This document shows positions 9,783 through 19,812 of a DNA stretch of 64,000 bases, in pieces; the stretch's first letter is position 1, and each line of letters begins with the position of its first letter. Origin of the DNA: Burkholderia cepacia GG4 (GTDB lineage Bacteria > Pseudomonadota > Gammaproteobacteria > Burkholderiales > Burkholderiaceae); contig NC_018514.1 of the NCBI RefSeq assembly GCF_000292915.1, forward strand, positions 1,054,001-1,118,000. The letters are read 5' to 3'. A model generated the notes under the pieces. It was not told where the DNA came from and did no database searches. It worked only from the letters and a program-made list of their open reading frames with translations. The position numbers and the translations under genes were made by a program.

Positions 9783-11228
9783 TCACGGCGCGAAGAACAC
9801 GTCGGTGCGGTTCGTCAGGTTGCCCGGGTTGGTCTGGACGAACAGCGGGTGGAACGACGACGACGGCTGCACGTCGAGCCCCTGGTAATCGCCGATGAAG
9901 AAGCCCTCGGCGTTGGGTGCGAGCTTCATGTCGAACGGGCCGCCGACCCGCCGTTCGTCGGCGAACGTGGCGCCGCCGTCGTGCGAGATCTTGCGCCAGA
10001 AGCCGGTGGGCAGCGTCGTCGTGTTGTTGGCCTGCAGGTCGCGGAAGTCGTAGTAGTTGACCATCACCGAACCGGCATTGTCGACGCGCACCGACGGATT
10101 GAACGCCGGGCGCCCGGTGGGCGTGTTCACCTGCAGCGGCACGCTCCAGCTCGCGCCGCCGTCCTTCGACGTCGACAACGCGATCTCGTCGTACTTGCCG
10201 CCGTTGAAGCGGCTGTCCTGCCACACGACGTAGAGCTGCCCCGACGCGGGATCGATCGCGGGCTCCGGGATGATGTCGCCGGTGCGCACCGGTTCACCGG
10301 TGTTCGGATCGGTCACGCCGACTGTCTGCAGCCCGGCGATCACTTGCGGCTTCGTCCAGGTCGCCCCGTCGTCGGTCGACTTGATGAACGCGACCTTGCC
10401 GGCCGCCTTGCTGAACGGCGGCTGGATCAGGTCGAAGAAGTTGTAGAGCGTGCTCGTCTTCGGATCGACGACGATCTGGTTGCCGATCGTCTGCTGACGC
10501 GACGGCACGTTGACGATGACCCTCGCGCGGCTCCACGTCTTGCCGCCGTCGATCGTCCTGGAGAAGAACGTCGGCCCGCGGAATGCCTGCGTGTGCAGGT
10601 TCGCGTACGGGTTGCCGTTCGGCAGCTCGAGGCGGTCCCACACCGCATAGGCGGTGCCGGCCTTCACCGGGTTCGCCGTGACTGACTCCTTGTCGTTGAA
10701 GAACTGCGTCGTCGGCTCGTCGTTCGCGATCAGCACGGCCGGGCTGCTCCAAGTCTGTCCGCCGTCGGTCGATATCGATGCGGCGACGGCGTTGCTGTTG
10801 TTCGACTGGTTGAACGAGATCGACACCGAATACGCGGTGCCGTCCGGCCCGAACGATACCCATGGATCGGATGCACGCTCGTATTTGAGCCCGCCCGGCG
10901 CGCATGCGCTGAACGGCTGCGGCGTGCGTGCCCAGGTTGCGCCGCCGTCGAACGTATAGCCGGCGACGAGCCCATGGGCGCCGCCGTTCGACCAGCGGTC
11001 CTGCTGCCACACGGCGATCATGTTCGTCGGATTCGCCGGGTTGACCGACAGCCATGGTTCGACCTCGGCGTTCACGTAGTTCGTACCGGGGCCGCCGATG
11101 GTGCACGCGGCGAACGGGCTCGGGCCGGACACGACCACGGGATCGGCATGGGCTGCCGCGGCGGCGGCCAGCGCCATCGCGGCGGACAGGCGGGTAACAA
11201 GCAAGTGGGACACGATCGTGCGTCGCAT
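9783..11228 (-). CDS. Secreted Asp-box (BNR) repeat beta-propeller protein
   Basis: This 481-aa exported protein starts at an ATG (11228) behind GAGGAG and has a signal peptide ending near AAAHADP. It contains at least five Asp-box motifs of the S-x-D-x-G-x-T-W type: FDGGATWAR, STDGGQTWSS, TIDGGKTWSR, STDDGATWTK and SKDGGASWSV. These are spaced as in six-bladed propellers of the sialidase/sortilin superfamily. No sialidase Arg triad or FRIP motif was recognised, so it should be called a sialidase-like propeller and not an enzyme. An in-frame extension to 11282 is less likely. Confidence 0.75.
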   Translation of the reverse strand: MRRTIVSHLLVTRLSAAMALAAAAAAHADPVVVSGPSPFAACTIGGPGTNYVNAEVEPWLSVNPANPTNMIAVWQQDRWSNGGAHGLVAGYTFDGGATWARTPQPFSACAPGGLKYERASDPWVSFGPDGTAYSVSISFNQSNNSNAVAASISTDGGQTWSSPAVLIANDEPTTQFFNDKESVTANPVKAGTAYAVWDRLELPNGNPYANLHTQAFRGPTFFSRTIDGGKTWSRARVIVNVPSRQQTIGNQIVVDPKTSTLYNFFDLIQPPFSKAAGKVAFIKSTDDGATWTKPQVIAGLQTVGVTDPNTGEPVRTGDIIPEPAIDPASGQLYVVWQDSRFNGGKYDEIALSTSKDGGASWSVPLQVNTPTGRPAFNPSVRVDNAGSVMVNYYDFRDLQANNTTTLPTGFWRKISHDGGATFADERRVGGPFDMKLAPNAEGFFIGDYQGLDVQPSSSFHPLFVQTNPGNLTNRTDVFFAP

Positions 11229-11700
11229 TGACTGCTCCTCGTTGACGTGCGGCGGTGATGGCATGGCGGCACGGCGACGCAACGCGCACCGGTACGCGGC
11301 GGCAACGGATGCCGTGCAGCGCGTCGGGGCGTGACGTTCAGGAGGCCGCTTCAGTCATCGCAATCCGCATGTGCTGGAGGCCGCCAGCACGTCGGTTAAG
11401 ACTCCTCTTCGTTTTCATTGCTTGTCGGACGGGTTCGGCGATGCGGACCCGACGGGAAGGCCAGTCCATGTATATGACGAATGCGTCGAAGTGGATTGCA
11501 ATGTAGGCGATTGGTATGCGGTGCGGCAGGCAATTTTTTGTAACAGTGCGTAGCCGGAAACCGTTGCCGAAGCGGTGCGCGCGGACCGCAAAATTTGCCG
11601 CTGCACAGGCGCGAAAAAGGAAGCGAAAACACGAATCGCAATCGGTTTCGATTGCGGCGGTCGCGTGGCGTCGCATCGTTTTCGCTGCAACGCTGCCTGT
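11229..11700. other. Intergenic region, no gene recognised
   Basis: Only small overlapping open frames on both strands were seen, with no recognisable domain. The AT-rich tract around 11460-11540 may hold the promoter of the leftward propeller gene. Confidence 0.35.
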
Positions 11701-11759
11701 TGCGGTTGATGCGGTTGATGCGGTTGATGCGGTTGATGCGGTTGATGCGGTTGATGCGG
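11701..11759. repeat. 9-bp tandem repeat (6.6 copies)
   Basis: Six exact copies of TGCGGTTGA are followed by a partial seventh (TGCGG). The array lies 18 bp beyond the stop codon of the MarR regulator gene. Because the unit is a multiple of 3, copy number would not shift any overlapping frame. Confidence 0.95.
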
Positions 11760-11776
11760 CGCGTAGTCGGCGCCGT

Positions 11777-12208
11777 TCAGCGCTCCGCCGGAAAGCGGTC
11801 CTGCAACGCGTGCAGCCAGCGCGCGACGACGTCGAGCTCGGCGTCGGAAAACCCGTCGCACAGCTTGCAGTTCAACTCGCGCAGCAGCACGCGCGCGCGC
11901 TTGAGCGCGGCCTGACCTGCGTCGGTCAGGAACAGGCGCGTCGCGCGGCCGTCGTCCGAATCGGCGTGACGCGCGAGCAGGCCGGCCTTCGCCATCCGGT
12001 CGGCGAGCCCCGTCATCGCGGACGGCGCGAGTTGCAGTGCCGCGCCGACTTCACCGATCAGTGCGCCGTCCTGCTTCGCGAGGCAGAACAGCACGCCGGC
12101 CTGCGCGGCGCTTGCGCGCGCATCGGTCTCGGCCTGGCGGTCGACCCAGCGCTGCACGCGCCGCTGGCCGATGTTCAACAGGAAAAACAGTCGTCGGTCT
12201 TCGCTCAA
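11777..12208 (-). CDS. MarR family transcriptional regulator
   Basis: This 143-aa winged-helix regulator is recognised by the segment GALIGEVGAALQLAPSAMTG (recognition helix region) and the wing RHADSDDGRATRLFLTDAG. No ATG fits; the TTG at 12208 is preferred because it overlaps the stop codon of the upstream hydrolase gene (TTGA), a translational-coupling arrangement, and gives the usual MarR length. Two palindromes upstream of the hydrolase are the likely autoregulatory operators. The inducer is unknown. Confidence 0.8.
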   Translation of the reverse strand: MSEDRRLFFLLNIGQRRVQRWVDRQAETDARASAAQAGVLFCLAKQDGALIGEVGAALQLAPSAMTGLADRMAKAGLLARHADSDDGRATRLFLTDAGQAALKRARVLLRELNCKLCDGFSDAELDVVARWLHALQDRFPAER

Positions 12209-13122
12209 GCTTGGTTCCCGGCAGCAATGGAAAGGGATGGGCGACCCGCATCGCGCGGCGCGTCGAGCGCCTGCGCGAGCCAGTCGGCGACGGCGGGCCA
12301 CAGCACCGTGCCGGGCCGGCTGCGGAAGAAGCCCATGTGCCCGACCGGCCCGCTGCCCGCCGCGTGCGGATCGATCTGGCGGCGTTCGACGGCCGCCCGG
12401 GTCAGGTAGCTTACCAGCAGGTCGATCGCGGGCGGGTTCGCCCACGGATCGTCGTCGAAACCGAGCGCGAGGATCGGCAACTGCTGCTTCCCGAAACGCT
12501 CGGCGGCGCCGAGCGTCGGATCGTCGAAGAAGTAGCGCGGCAGCGTGGTCCAGCGGCTCCATTCGCTGAACACCCCGGCGGGAAGGTCCTCGCCAAGCCC
12601 GAGCCGCTTGCCGGGCACGTAGCCGAGCAGCGCGGACGCGAGCGGGCCGAGCACGCGCAGGATCAGCCGCACCTTCAGCCGCTCCGCCGCGCGGGAGATC
12701 AGCCGCGTGCTGCCCGCATGCGCGGCGACGAGCACGGCCGCGCGCAAATGCGCGGTGCCCGCGGACAGCCCGATCGCGTGCCCGCCGACGCTATGTCCGA
12801 CCGCCAGCAGCGGCAGCCCGTCGCAGGCCTGCCGCGCCCACGCGATTGCGGCGCCGACGTCGAGTTCGACCCAGTCGCGCATGCGCGCCTGCAACGCGCT
12901 CAACCTCGCGGGCCGCGACGCGCCGATGCCGCGATAGTTGTAGGTCAGCGCCGCGAAGCCGCGCTCGGTCAGGAAGCGTGCGAAGCCCGCATACAGCCGC
13001 TCCGGCACCGCCGTGGCCGGATGAATCAGCACCAGCGCACGCGGCGTCGCCTCCGGCGACCACAGCGTGCCGCGCAGCGGGTAGCCGTCGGCGGCGGAAA
13101 ACTCGATCGGTTCTGACGTCAT
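12205..13122 (-). CDS. Alpha/beta hydrolase family protein
   Basis: This 305-aa soluble hydrolase has the nucleophile elbow AVGHSVGGHA (Ser in GHSVG) and an early HPATA oxyanion segment after strand 3. A late LGFDDDPWANP stretch may hold the acid, and GPVGHMGFF may hold the catalytic His. The substrate is unknown. It is the first gene of a two-gene operon with the MarR regulator and is expected to be repressed by it through the paired palindromes 23-70 bp upstream. Confidence 0.82.
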   Translation of the reverse strand: MTSEPIEFSAADGYPLRGTLWSPEATPRALVLIHPATAVPERLYAGFARFLTERGFAALTYNYRGIGASRPARLSALQARMRDWVELDVGAAIAWARQACDGLPLLAVGHSVGGHAIGLSAGTAHLRAAVLVAAHAGSTRLISRAAERLKVRLILRVLGPLASALLGYVPGKRLGLGEDLPAGVFSEWSRWTTLPRYFFDDPTLGAAERFGKQQLPILALGFDDDPWANPPAIDLLVSYLTRAAVERRQIDPHAAGSGPVGHMGFFRSRPGTVLWPAVADWLAQALDAPRDAGRPSLSIAAGNQA

Positions 13123-13144
13123 GGCGGTCCTCGTTCCGGTTAGT

Positions 13145-13192
13145 TATTTCGTATGCGAAATATAGTCCGGAATGTATTTCGCGCACGAAATA
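13145..13192 (-). promoter_or_regulatory. Twin palindromic operators, probably for the adjacent MarR regulator
   Basis: Two copies of TATTTCG-N4-CGAAATA (13145-13162 and 13175-13192) are spaced 30 bp centre to centre, so they lie on the same face of the helix. They sit directly upstream of the hydrolase-MarR operon. Half-site length and symmetry fit a MarR dimer. The remaining gap to 13423 also shows an AATATT-flanked repeat of TTTGCAT around 13265-13300, which could serve the rightward operon. Confidence 0.6.
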
Positions 13193-13423
13193 TGTATCGA
13201 GGAATCATTCGAACGACAGGCGGCGAAGTCTGGCGGAGGGGATCGTTTCGGGGTGGCCATTCCATAAAATATTTGCATCTTTGCATAGCAGAATATTGCG
13301 TTTGTCTCATGAAGCGGATCGACGTATCTTCACCGGTTCCATCCCGTCCGCCCTCCGTCGAGCACGGCGGACAACCGGGCGCCGCCGTCGCGCGGCCGCC
13401 CGCCAACCTCCGGGGAGATCACG

Positions 13424-14389
13424 TTGTTAAACCGAATCGTCACGGCGCTGCTGCTCGCGCTCGCCGCGCAACCGGGCATCGCTAAAGACACCGTCACGCT
13501 GCGCGTCGGTGAACAGAACTACTTCAACATCCAGGCGTCGATGGAGGCGTCCGGCGTGCTGAAGGACCTGCCTTACACGATCGAGTGGAAGCACTTCCAG
13601 GCCGCTGCACCCGTCGCCGAAAGCCTGAACGGCAACGCGATCGACCTCGGCTTCCTCGGCGATTCCGCGCTGCTCACGCTGGCCGCGCGCGGCGCGCCGG
13701 TCAAGGTCGTCGCGGTGTCGCGGCAGAGCCTCGACGGCGTCGCGATCCTCGTGCCGAAGAACTCGACGGTGCGCACCGTCGCCGACCTGCAGGGCAAGAC
13801 CATTGCCGTGTGGCGCGGCGCGTGGAGCCAGCAGCTCGTGCTGCGCGCGCTCGAGCATGCCGGCCTGCGCGCGGATTCGGTCAAGTACGCCTACCTGATG
13901 CCGATCGATGCGACCAACGCGCTCGCGAACGGCTCGGTCGATGCCGTGTCGTTGTGGGAGCCGTTCGTCAGCACGCTCGCGCTGCGGCAGGGCGCGCGGC
14001 CCGTGACGACTGCGCAGGGGCTGATGCCCGCGTTGAGCTTCGTCGCGGCGAACGAACAGGCGGCTACGGCCAGGCGCGCGGAGATCACCGATTTCCTGAA
14101 GCGCGTGGTGGCCGCGCGCCAATGGGTCGACAGCCATCCACGCGAGTACGCGGACCTGTGGGCCAAGCGCGCGAAGCTCGAGCCGGATGTCGCGTACCGC
14201 TGGCTCAACAACGCGCACCAGCGCGTGGGCCCGGTCGACGACACGGCAGCGAAGGACGCGCAGAACACCGCCGATTTCCTGCACAAGGCCGGCGTGATTC
14301 CGGCCGCGTACGACACGGCGAAGCTGCTCGACCGCTCGTATGCGGGCGCGTTTGCGGCGCCCGCGCAAAAGACGGCCGCCGCGCAGTGA
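13424..14389 (+). CDS. ABC transporter substrate-binding protein, aliphatic sulfonate type (SsuA-like)
   Basis: This 321-aa periplasmic binding protein starts with TTG (13424) after GGGGAG and has a short signal peptide (ALLLALAAQPGIA). The body matches the NMT1/SsuA-like fold: VGEQNYFNIQASMEASGVL near the N-terminus, then NGNAIDLGFLGDSALL and GKTIAVWRGAWSQQLVLRAL. Such proteins deliver alkanesulfonates or related sulfur compounds. The next gene is an SsuD-like monooxygenase, which supports a sulfonate role, but no cognate permease or ATPase follows on this strand. Confidence 0.8.
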   Translation: MLNRIVTALLLALAAQPGIAKDTVTLRVGEQNYFNIQASMEASGVLKDLPYTIEWKHFQAAAPVAESLNGNAIDLGFLGDSALLTLAARGAPVKVVAVSRQSLDGVAILVPKNSTVRTVADLQGKTIAVWRGAWSQQLVLRALEHAGLRADSVKYAYLMPIDATNALANGSVDAVSLWEPFVSTLALRQGARPVTTAQGLMPALSFVAANEQAATARRAEITDFLKRVVAARQWVDSHPREYADLWAKRAKLEPDVAYRWLNNAHQRVGPVDDTAAKDAQNTADFLHKAGVIPAAYDTAKLLDRSYAGAFAAPAQKTAAAQ

Positions 14390-14441
14390 GCGCGCGGCGG
14401 CGCCCGCCAGTTCCGATCCACAACCACAAGGACAGCCCGAC

Positions 14442-15536
14442 ATGCCTGTCGCCATCATCGGCATGATCACCGCGACACCCGGCGCGGAGGTCGACGTCCC
14501 GGGCGGCGCCGCCGTCCAGCCCGACTACGTGCGGCGCTTCGCGCAAGCGCACGAAGCCGCGGGATTCGACCAGATCCTGGTCGGCCATTTCAGCAACGCG
14601 GCGGACGGTTTTATCGTCGCGTCGTTCGCGGCCGCCGCGACCGAACGCATTCGCCTCCTGCTCGCGCATCGGCCGGGCGTGATCGTGCCGTCGGCCGCCG
14701 CGCGGCAGATCGCGACGCTCGATGTATTCAGCGGCGGCAGGCTCGCGCTGAACGTCGTGTCGGGCGGCGACGATACCGACCTGCAGCGCGATGGCGACTT
14801 TGTGCCGCACGACGCGCGCTATCGTCGCACTGGCGAGTATCTCGACGTGCTCAAACGCATCTGGCTGGCCGACGCGCCGGTCGATCACGACGGCGCGTTC
14901 TACCGGCTGCGCGGTGCGTCGCCGCTCGTGAAAGGCGCGCAGCGGCCGCACGTGCCGATTTATTTCGGCGGCTCGTCGCCGGCGGCACTCGCCGTCGCCG
15001 GGCAGCACGCGGACGTCTACATGACCTGGGGCGAGCCGCTCGCCTCGGTGCGCGAGCAGATTGCACGCGTGCGCGCTGCCGCCGCGCCGTTCGGACGCGC
15101 ACCGCGCATCAGCGTGTCGTTCCGGCCGATCGTCGCGGACAACGAAGCCGCCGCGTGGGAGAAGGCCGAGGCGATCCGCGAGCGCGTGCGAGCCGCGCGG
15201 CGCGCGAACGGCCAGCCGATCGACGGCCATGCGCCGCAGAATGCGGGTTCGCGGCGGCTGCTGGCCGCGGCCGCGCAGGGCGACGTGCTCGACGAGCGGC
15301 TGTGGATGGGCGTCGCGAACCTGACCGGCGCGCGCTGGAATTCGACCGCGCTCGTCGGCACGCCCGAACAGGTCGCACGCGCGCTCGGTGAGTACTACCG
15401 GCTCGGCGTATCGATGTTCCTGATTCGCGGCTTCGATCCGCTCGACGATGCGCTGGATTACGGGCGCAAGCTGATTCCGGCGATCCACGCGCATGTCGCG
15501 GAACTCGACCGGTATCGCGCGGCGGTGACGGCGTAG
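14442..15536 (+). CDS. LLM-class flavin-dependent monooxygenase, SsuD-like
   Basis: This 364-aa protein of the bacterial luciferase superfamily probably uses FMNH2 and O2 to cleave a sulfonate or related C-S bond. The family features include GFDQILVGHFSNAADGFIVAS, ARQIATLDVFSGGRLALNVVSG (substrate/FMN region) and RYRRTGEYLDVLKRIW. The ATG at 14442 is chosen since it begins the conserved MPVAIIGMITATPG; a longer open frame to 14340 overlaps the upstream gene. It forms an operon with the binding protein 52 bp upstream. Confidence 0.85.
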   Translation: MPVAIIGMITATPGAEVDVPGGAAVQPDYVRRFAQAHEAAGFDQILVGHFSNAADGFIVASFAAAATERIRLLLAHRPGVIVPSAAARQIATLDVFSGGRLALNVVSGGDDTDLQRDGDFVPHDARYRRTGEYLDVLKRIWLADAPVDHDGAFYRLRGASPLVKGAQRPHVPIYFGGSSPAALAVAGQHADVYMTWGEPLASVREQIARVRAAAAPFGRAPRISVSFRPIVADNEAAAWEKAEAIRERVRAARRANGQPIDGHAPQNAGSRRLLAAAAQGDVLDERLWMGVANLTGARWNSTALVGTPEQVARALGEYYRLGVSMFLIRGFDPLDDALDYGRKLIPAIHAHVAELDRYRAAVTA

Positions 15537-15560
15537 GCGACGTCGGTCGATCGTTCGGTT

Positions 15561-15594
15561 CGCCCCGGCATTGCTCTCGTGGCATGCCGGGGCG
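15561..15594. terminator. Hairpin between convergent operons
   Basis: A perfect 11-bp stem (CGCCCCGGCAT, 15561-15571, with its complement at 15584-15594) and a 12-nt loop lie between two convergent genes. There is no long T tract, so it may act as a bidirectional but weak terminator. Confidence 0.5.
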
Positions 15595-15638
15595 ATGTCG
15601 TTTCGTGCAGGGACGCAGCGCTGCGTCCATGCCTCAAG

Positions 15639-16571
15639 TCAGAACGACGGCAACCCGGGCGGATTGGTCTCCGCGTGCGCGACCGCCTCGCTCTGCAACC
15701 CCCAGCGCGCAAGCGCCTGCCCGTAGCGGCCGTTGCCGATCAGCGTGTTGGTCGCGAGCGTCAGCGCCGGCGCGAGCCCGCTGCCGCGACGCGTCGCGAT
15801 CGCGACATCCGCATTCGCCGGCCAGCCCGCGTTGACGACACCGACCCGGCGGATCTTGCCGTCGCGCGCGGCGGCGTAAGCCAGCGACGCGTTCGGGTTC
15901 AGCTCGGCATCGGCGCGGCCCGACAGCAGCGCGACGCGCGCCGCCGCATCGTCGTCGAAATAGAGCAGCTCGGTCGCCTTCAGCCCCTGCGCGACATTGC
16001 GCCGGCTCCATTCGAGCAGGATGCGTTCCTGGCTCGTGCCGGCGCCCGTGATGATGCGCAGGCCCGCGGTGTCCTGCGGTTCGGCGATCTTCACGATCGG
16101 GCTCGCGGTGCGCACGTAGAAGCCGTGCAGCCCGAGCCGGTAGGTCGTGAAATCGTACTTCTCCTTGCGCTTCTCGGTCACGCCGACGTTCGAGATCACC
16201 GCGTCGTACTTGCCGGACGTGAGGCCGAGCGGCCAGTCGGCCCACGCGATCGGCACCAGCGCGAGCGTGCGGCCGAGCGCGTCGGCGACGAGTTGCGCAT
16301 AGTCGGGATCGGCGCCGACCACGGTGCGCGCATCGGTCGCGTAGGTCGACACGGGCGGCGCATGCGGCGAGATCGCGACCGTGAACGCGCCGTCGCGCAC
16401 CCAGCGGTAGCCGCTTGCTGCGCGAATCGCCGCATCGTCGTGCGATGCGCGGATCCGGCCGGCCTGGCGCGGGTCGAGGTCCGCCGTCGCGGCGGCGGCA
16501 TCGGCTGCGTGCCAGCGCAGGCCGGATGCGGCCGCCAGCGCGGCCGTCATGAACTGGCGTCGATCGATCAT
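15639..16571 (-). CDS. ABC transporter substrate-binding protein (polar amino-acid family)
   Basis: This 310-aa family 3 solute-binding protein begins [14 protein letters not shown], a Tat-like signal. The family core includes [41 protein letters not shown] (ligand loop) and [16 protein letters not shown] paralogue with the same architecture lies at 20903-21844, so the cluster has two binding proteins for one permease. It is probably used for a sulfur compound such as a cystine derivative, judging from the monooxygenases around it. Confidence 0.82.
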   Translation of the reverse strand: MIDRRQFMTAALAAASGLRWHAADAAAATADLDPRQAGRIRASHDDAAIRAASGYRWVRDGAFTVAISPHAPPVSTYATDARTVVGADPDYAQLVADALGRTLALVPIAWADWPLGLTSGKYDAVISNVGVTEKRKEKYDFTTYRLGLHGFYVRTASPIVKIAEPQDTAGLRIITGAGTSQERILLEWSRRNVAQGLKATELLYFDDDAAARVALLSGRADAELNPNASLAYAAARDGKIRRVGVVNAGWPANADVAIATRRGSGLAPALTLATNTLIGNGRYGQALARWGLQSEAVAHAETNPPGLPSF

Positions 16572-16605
16572 CGTGGGTTACCTTGCAGACGGGCAGCGGT
16601 GCGTA

Positions 16606-18387
16606 TCACAGCACCCGCGACAGGAACGCGCGCGTGCGCGGGTGGGCCGGCGCGTCGAGCACGACGGCGGGCGGCCCCGACTCGACGACGCGGCCGCGCT
16701 CCATGAACAGCACGTGGTCCGCGACTTCGCGCGCGAAGCCGATCTCGTGCGTGACGATCACGAGCGTGGTGCCCGAGCGCGCGAGTTCCTTGATCACGTC
16801 GAGCACCTCGTTGACCAGTTCGGGATCGAGCGCCGACGTCGGTTCGTCGAACAGCAGCACCTTCGGGCGCAACGCAAGGGCCCGCGCGATCGCGACGCGC
16901 TGCTGCTGGCCGCCGGAGAGCTGGCGCGGGTACGCGTCGGCCTTGTCGGCGAGGCCGACGCGCGCGAGCAGCGCGCGCGCGCTGCGCTCGGCGGCAGAGC
17001 GCGTGACGCCCGCGACGGCGACCGGCGCCTCGATCAGGTTCTCGAGCACCGTCAGGTGCGGAAACAGGTTGAAGTTCTGGAACACCATGCCGACCGCCGT
17101 GCGCCGCTTCAGCACGTCGCGCTCCTTCAGCTCGTGGAGCACGTCGCCGTCGCGCCGATAGCCGATCAGCTCGCCGTCGATGTCGATGAAGCCGTCGTCG
17201 ACGCGTTCGAGGTGATTGATCGTGCGCAGCAGCGTCGACTTGCCGGAGCCGGACGGCCCGACGATCACCGTCACGCTGCCGCGCGGCGCGACGAATGACA
17301 CGTTGTCGAGCACGCGCTGCATGCCGAACTGCTTCGACACGTTATGCACGGCCACTTCGCCGCCGGCGCGCGGCATCGGCGCAATAGAGGTTTCGTCGTG
17401 GGCCGTGGCGGCCGCCGCGTGGCGCGCCGTCGCACGCCGCCACAGCGCACCGACGCGCGCAAGCACGAACGTCAGCGCGGACGGCGGCGGGTTGCGCAGC
17501 GCCCCGCGCGCATAGTGGCGCTCGACCTGCACCTGGATCGCGGACAGCACGGTCAGGATGATCAGGTACCAGACGGTCGCAACCATCAACAGCGGAATCA
17601 CTTCGAGATTGCGGCGATAGATCACCTGCACCGTGTAGAACAGCTCCGGCATCGCGAGCACGTACACCATCGACGTGCCTTTCGCGAGCGTGATCAGGTC
17701 GTTGAACGCGGTCGGCAGGATCGCGCGCATCGCTTGCGGCAGCACGATCCGAGCGGTCTGCCGGCCGCGCGGCAGGCCGAGCGCGGCCGCTGCTTCGAGC
17801 TGGCCCTGGTCGACCGCGAGAATGCCGCCGCGGATCACTTCTGCGGAAAATGCCGCGTGGTTCAGCGTGAGGCCGAGCACGGCCGCGAGGAACGGGCTGA
17901 TCAGTTCGGTGGTCGGCGTGTCGAACCACACGATGTCGGTGAACGGCACGCCGAGCTGCACGTGTTCGTACAGGTAGCCGAGGTTGTTGAGGATCAGCAG
18001 CAGCACGATCAGCGGAATCGACCGGAACAGCCACACGAAGGTCCACGCGCTCGCGGCGAGCACGCGCGAGCGCGACAGCCGGGCCAGCGCGACGAACGCG
18101 CCGAGCGCGAAGCCGAACACCGCTCCGAGCAGCGTCAGCACCAGCGTGCGCGCGAGCCCGGACAGCACCGGCGGCGACAGGAACCATTCGGCGAACACCG
18201 GCCAGCCCCATTGCGGATTACCGAGGATCGAATGCAGCGCGAGCGCGATCAGCACGAGCGCGAGCACGGTGCCGGCCGTGCGCGAGCGGTGGCGGGCCGG
18301 CACGATCCGCAGGCGCGTGCCGGCGTCGCGGATGCCGGGGGAAGAGAGCGGCGGCAGCGCGCCGCCGAGATGGGTCGTGTCGCTCAT
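16606..18387 (-). CDS. ABC transporter permease-ATPase fusion protein
   Basis: This 593-aa single polypeptide joins two usually separate subunits. The N-terminal part (to about residue 320) is a HisMQ-type permease with several membrane segments and the EAA loop region [20 protein letters not shown]. The C-terminal part is an ABC ATPase with Walker [10 protein letters not shown], signature [15 protein letters not shown] and Walker [15 protein letters not shown]. The ATG at 18387 gives a normal permease start; the frame stays open far upstream but only over the neighbouring gene. It lies between the two binding-protein genes and two flavin monooxygenases in the leftward operon. Confidence 0.88.
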   Translation of the reverse strand: MSDTTHLGGALPPLSSPGIRDAGTRLRIVPARHRSRTAGTVLALVLIALALHSILGNPQWGWPVFAEWFLSPPVLSGLARTLVLTLLGAVFGFALGAFVALARLSRSRVLAASAWTFVWLFRSIPLIVLLLILNNLGYLYEHVQLGVPFTDIVWFDTPTTELISPFLAAVLGLTLNHAAFSAEVIRGGILAVDQGQLEAAAALGLPRGRQTARIVLPQAMRAILPTAFNDLITLAKGTSMVYVLAMPELFYTVQVIYRRNLEVIPLLMVATVWYLIILTVLSAIQVQVERHYARGALRNPPPSALTFVLARVGALWRRATARHAAAATAHDETSIAPMPRAGGEVAVHNVSKQFGMQRVLDNVSFVAPRGSVTVIVGPSGSGKSTLLRTINHLERVDDGFIDIDGELIGYRRDGDVLHELKERDVLKRRTAVGMVFQNFNLFPHLTVLENLIEAPVAVAGVTRSAAERSARALLARVGLADKADAYPRQLSGGQQQRVAIARALALRPKVLLFDEPTSALDPELVNEVLDVIKELARSGTTLVIVTHEIGFAREVADHVLFMERGRVVESGPPAVVLDAPAHPRTRAFLSRVL

Positions 18388-18446
18388 GTCGGTGAAAGTC
18401 CTCGATCGAGTCGGTCGGAAGCGCCGCGCGCGGCGGCGCGGCGGCG

Positions 18447-19805
18447 TTACGCGTGCGCTTCGGCCGCGTCGTCCTGTTGTTGAAGCGCGTCGGGCGCCGC
18501 ATGGCGGCTGGCCTTGCGCGGCAGACCGAGGTGGTCGCGCAGCGTGCTGCCCGGCAGGTCGCGGCTGTAGCGGCCGCGCGCCTCGAGCACCGGAATCACG
18601 AGTTCGACGAAGTCGTCGACGCCTTGTGCCTGCACCGCGAAGCCGAGGATGAAGCCGTCGCCAGCCCCGGCGTCGTGCCAGCGGATCAGTTCGTCGGCGA
18701 CGTGCTCGGCCGTGCCGATGAAGTTCGGACGCGGCGTCGCCACGGCGAGCGCCGTCTCGCGCAGCGTCAGGTGCTGGCGTTGCGCGTCGGCCTTGATCCG
18801 GTCGGTGGTCGAGCGGAAGCTGTTGCGGCCGATGTCGCCGAGCTCGGGGAACGGCGCGTCGAGCGCGTATTGCGTGAAATCGTGGTGATCGAAATAGCGG
18901 CCGAGATACGCGAGCGCCTCGTCGATCGTCAGCAGGTCGCGAATCGCCTGGTATTTGTCTTCCGCCTCGGCGGCCGTGCGGCCGACGATCGGCCCGATGC
19001 CGGGGAAGATCTTCACGTCGCCGGGCTGGCGCCCGTGCTCGACCGCGCTTTGCTTCACGCGCCGCGTGAACGCGGCCGTTTCGTCGAGTGACGGCGAGTG
19101 CGTGAACACCGCGTCCGCATACTTGCCCGCGAGCCCGATGCCCGTGTCGGACGAGCCGGCCTGGAAGATCACCGGCTGTCCTTGCGGCGAGCGCTGGATG
19201 TTCAGTGGGCCGGCAACCTGGAAGAAGCGGCCGTGGTGGTCGAGCGTATGGAGCTTGTCGTGATCGAAGAAGCGGCCGGTCGCGCGATCGCGCACGAACG
19301 CGTCGTCGTCCCAGCTGTCCCACAGCCCCTGCACGACTTCCAGGTATTCATCCGCGATCTCGTAGCGCAGCGCGTGCTCGGGATGCGCCTTGCCGAAATT
19401 CTTCGCGGTGCCTTCGAGCGGCGTCGTCACGACGTTCCAGCCCGCGCGCCCGGCGCTGATCGCGTCGAGCGACGCGAGCTGGCGCGCGACCGTGAACGGC
19501 TCGCTGTACGACGTCGAGATCGTGCCCGCGAGGCCGATTTTCTTCGTCGCGACCGCGAGCGCCGACAGCACGGTCAGCGGCTCGAAGCGATTCAGGAAGT
19601 GCGGGATCGACTTCTCGTTGATATAGAGGCCGTCCGCGACGAACGCGAACGCGATGCCGGCGGCTTCCGCCTTGCGCGCGATGCCGATCGCGAAGTCGAG
19701 GTTGATGCTCGCGTCCGGCGGGTTGCTCGGGTGCCGCCAGGCGTTCATGTGGCTGCCTGCGCCTTGCAGCATCAGGCCGAAGGGAATCGATCGTCGGGTC
19801 GTCAT
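18447..19805 (-). CDS. LLM-class flavin-dependent monooxygenase (NtaA/SnaA/DszA-type)
   Basis: This 452-aa protein is of the nitrilotriacetate/dibenzothiophene-sulfone monooxygenase branch. Characteristic segments are WRHPSNPPDASINLDFAIGI, RFEPLTVLSALAVATKKIGL, AGRAGWNVVTTPLEGTAKNF and GQPVIFQAGSSDTGIGLAGK. Members use reduced FMN delivered by a separate reductase, which is not encoded nearby. The Gln/Asp/Ala-rich tail (about 25 aa) is not typical. It starts 7 bp after the stop of the upstream monooxygenase and is probably co-translated. Confidence 0.85.
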   Translation of the reverse strand: MTTRRSIPFGLMLQGAGSHMNAWRHPSNPPDASINLDFAIGIARKAEAAGIAFAFVADGLYINEKSIPHFLNRFEPLTVLSALAVATKKIGLAGTISTSYSEPFTVARQLASLDAISAGRAGWNVVTTPLEGTAKNFGKAHPEHALRYEIADEYLEVVQGLWDSWDDDAFVRDRATGRFFDHDKLHTLDHHGRFFQVAGPLNIQRSPQGQPVIFQAGSSDTGIGLAGKYADAVFTHSPSLDETAAFTRRVKQSAVEHGRQPGDVKIFPGIGPIVGRTAAEAEDKYQAIRDLLTIDEALAYLGRYFDHHDFTQYALDAPFPELGDIGRNSFRSTTDRIKADAQRQHLTLRETALAVATPRPNFIGTAEHVADELIRWHDAGAGDGFILGFAVQAQGVDDFVELVIPVLEARGRYSRDLPGSTLRDHLGLPRKASRHAAPDALQQQDDAAEAHA

Positions 19806-19812
19806 GGGAGCG

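Noticed and set aside
18388..19323. N-terminal extension of the permease-ATPase frame
   Set aside because: The extension only reads the neighbouring monooxygenase gene in another frame; the permease begins normally at 18387.
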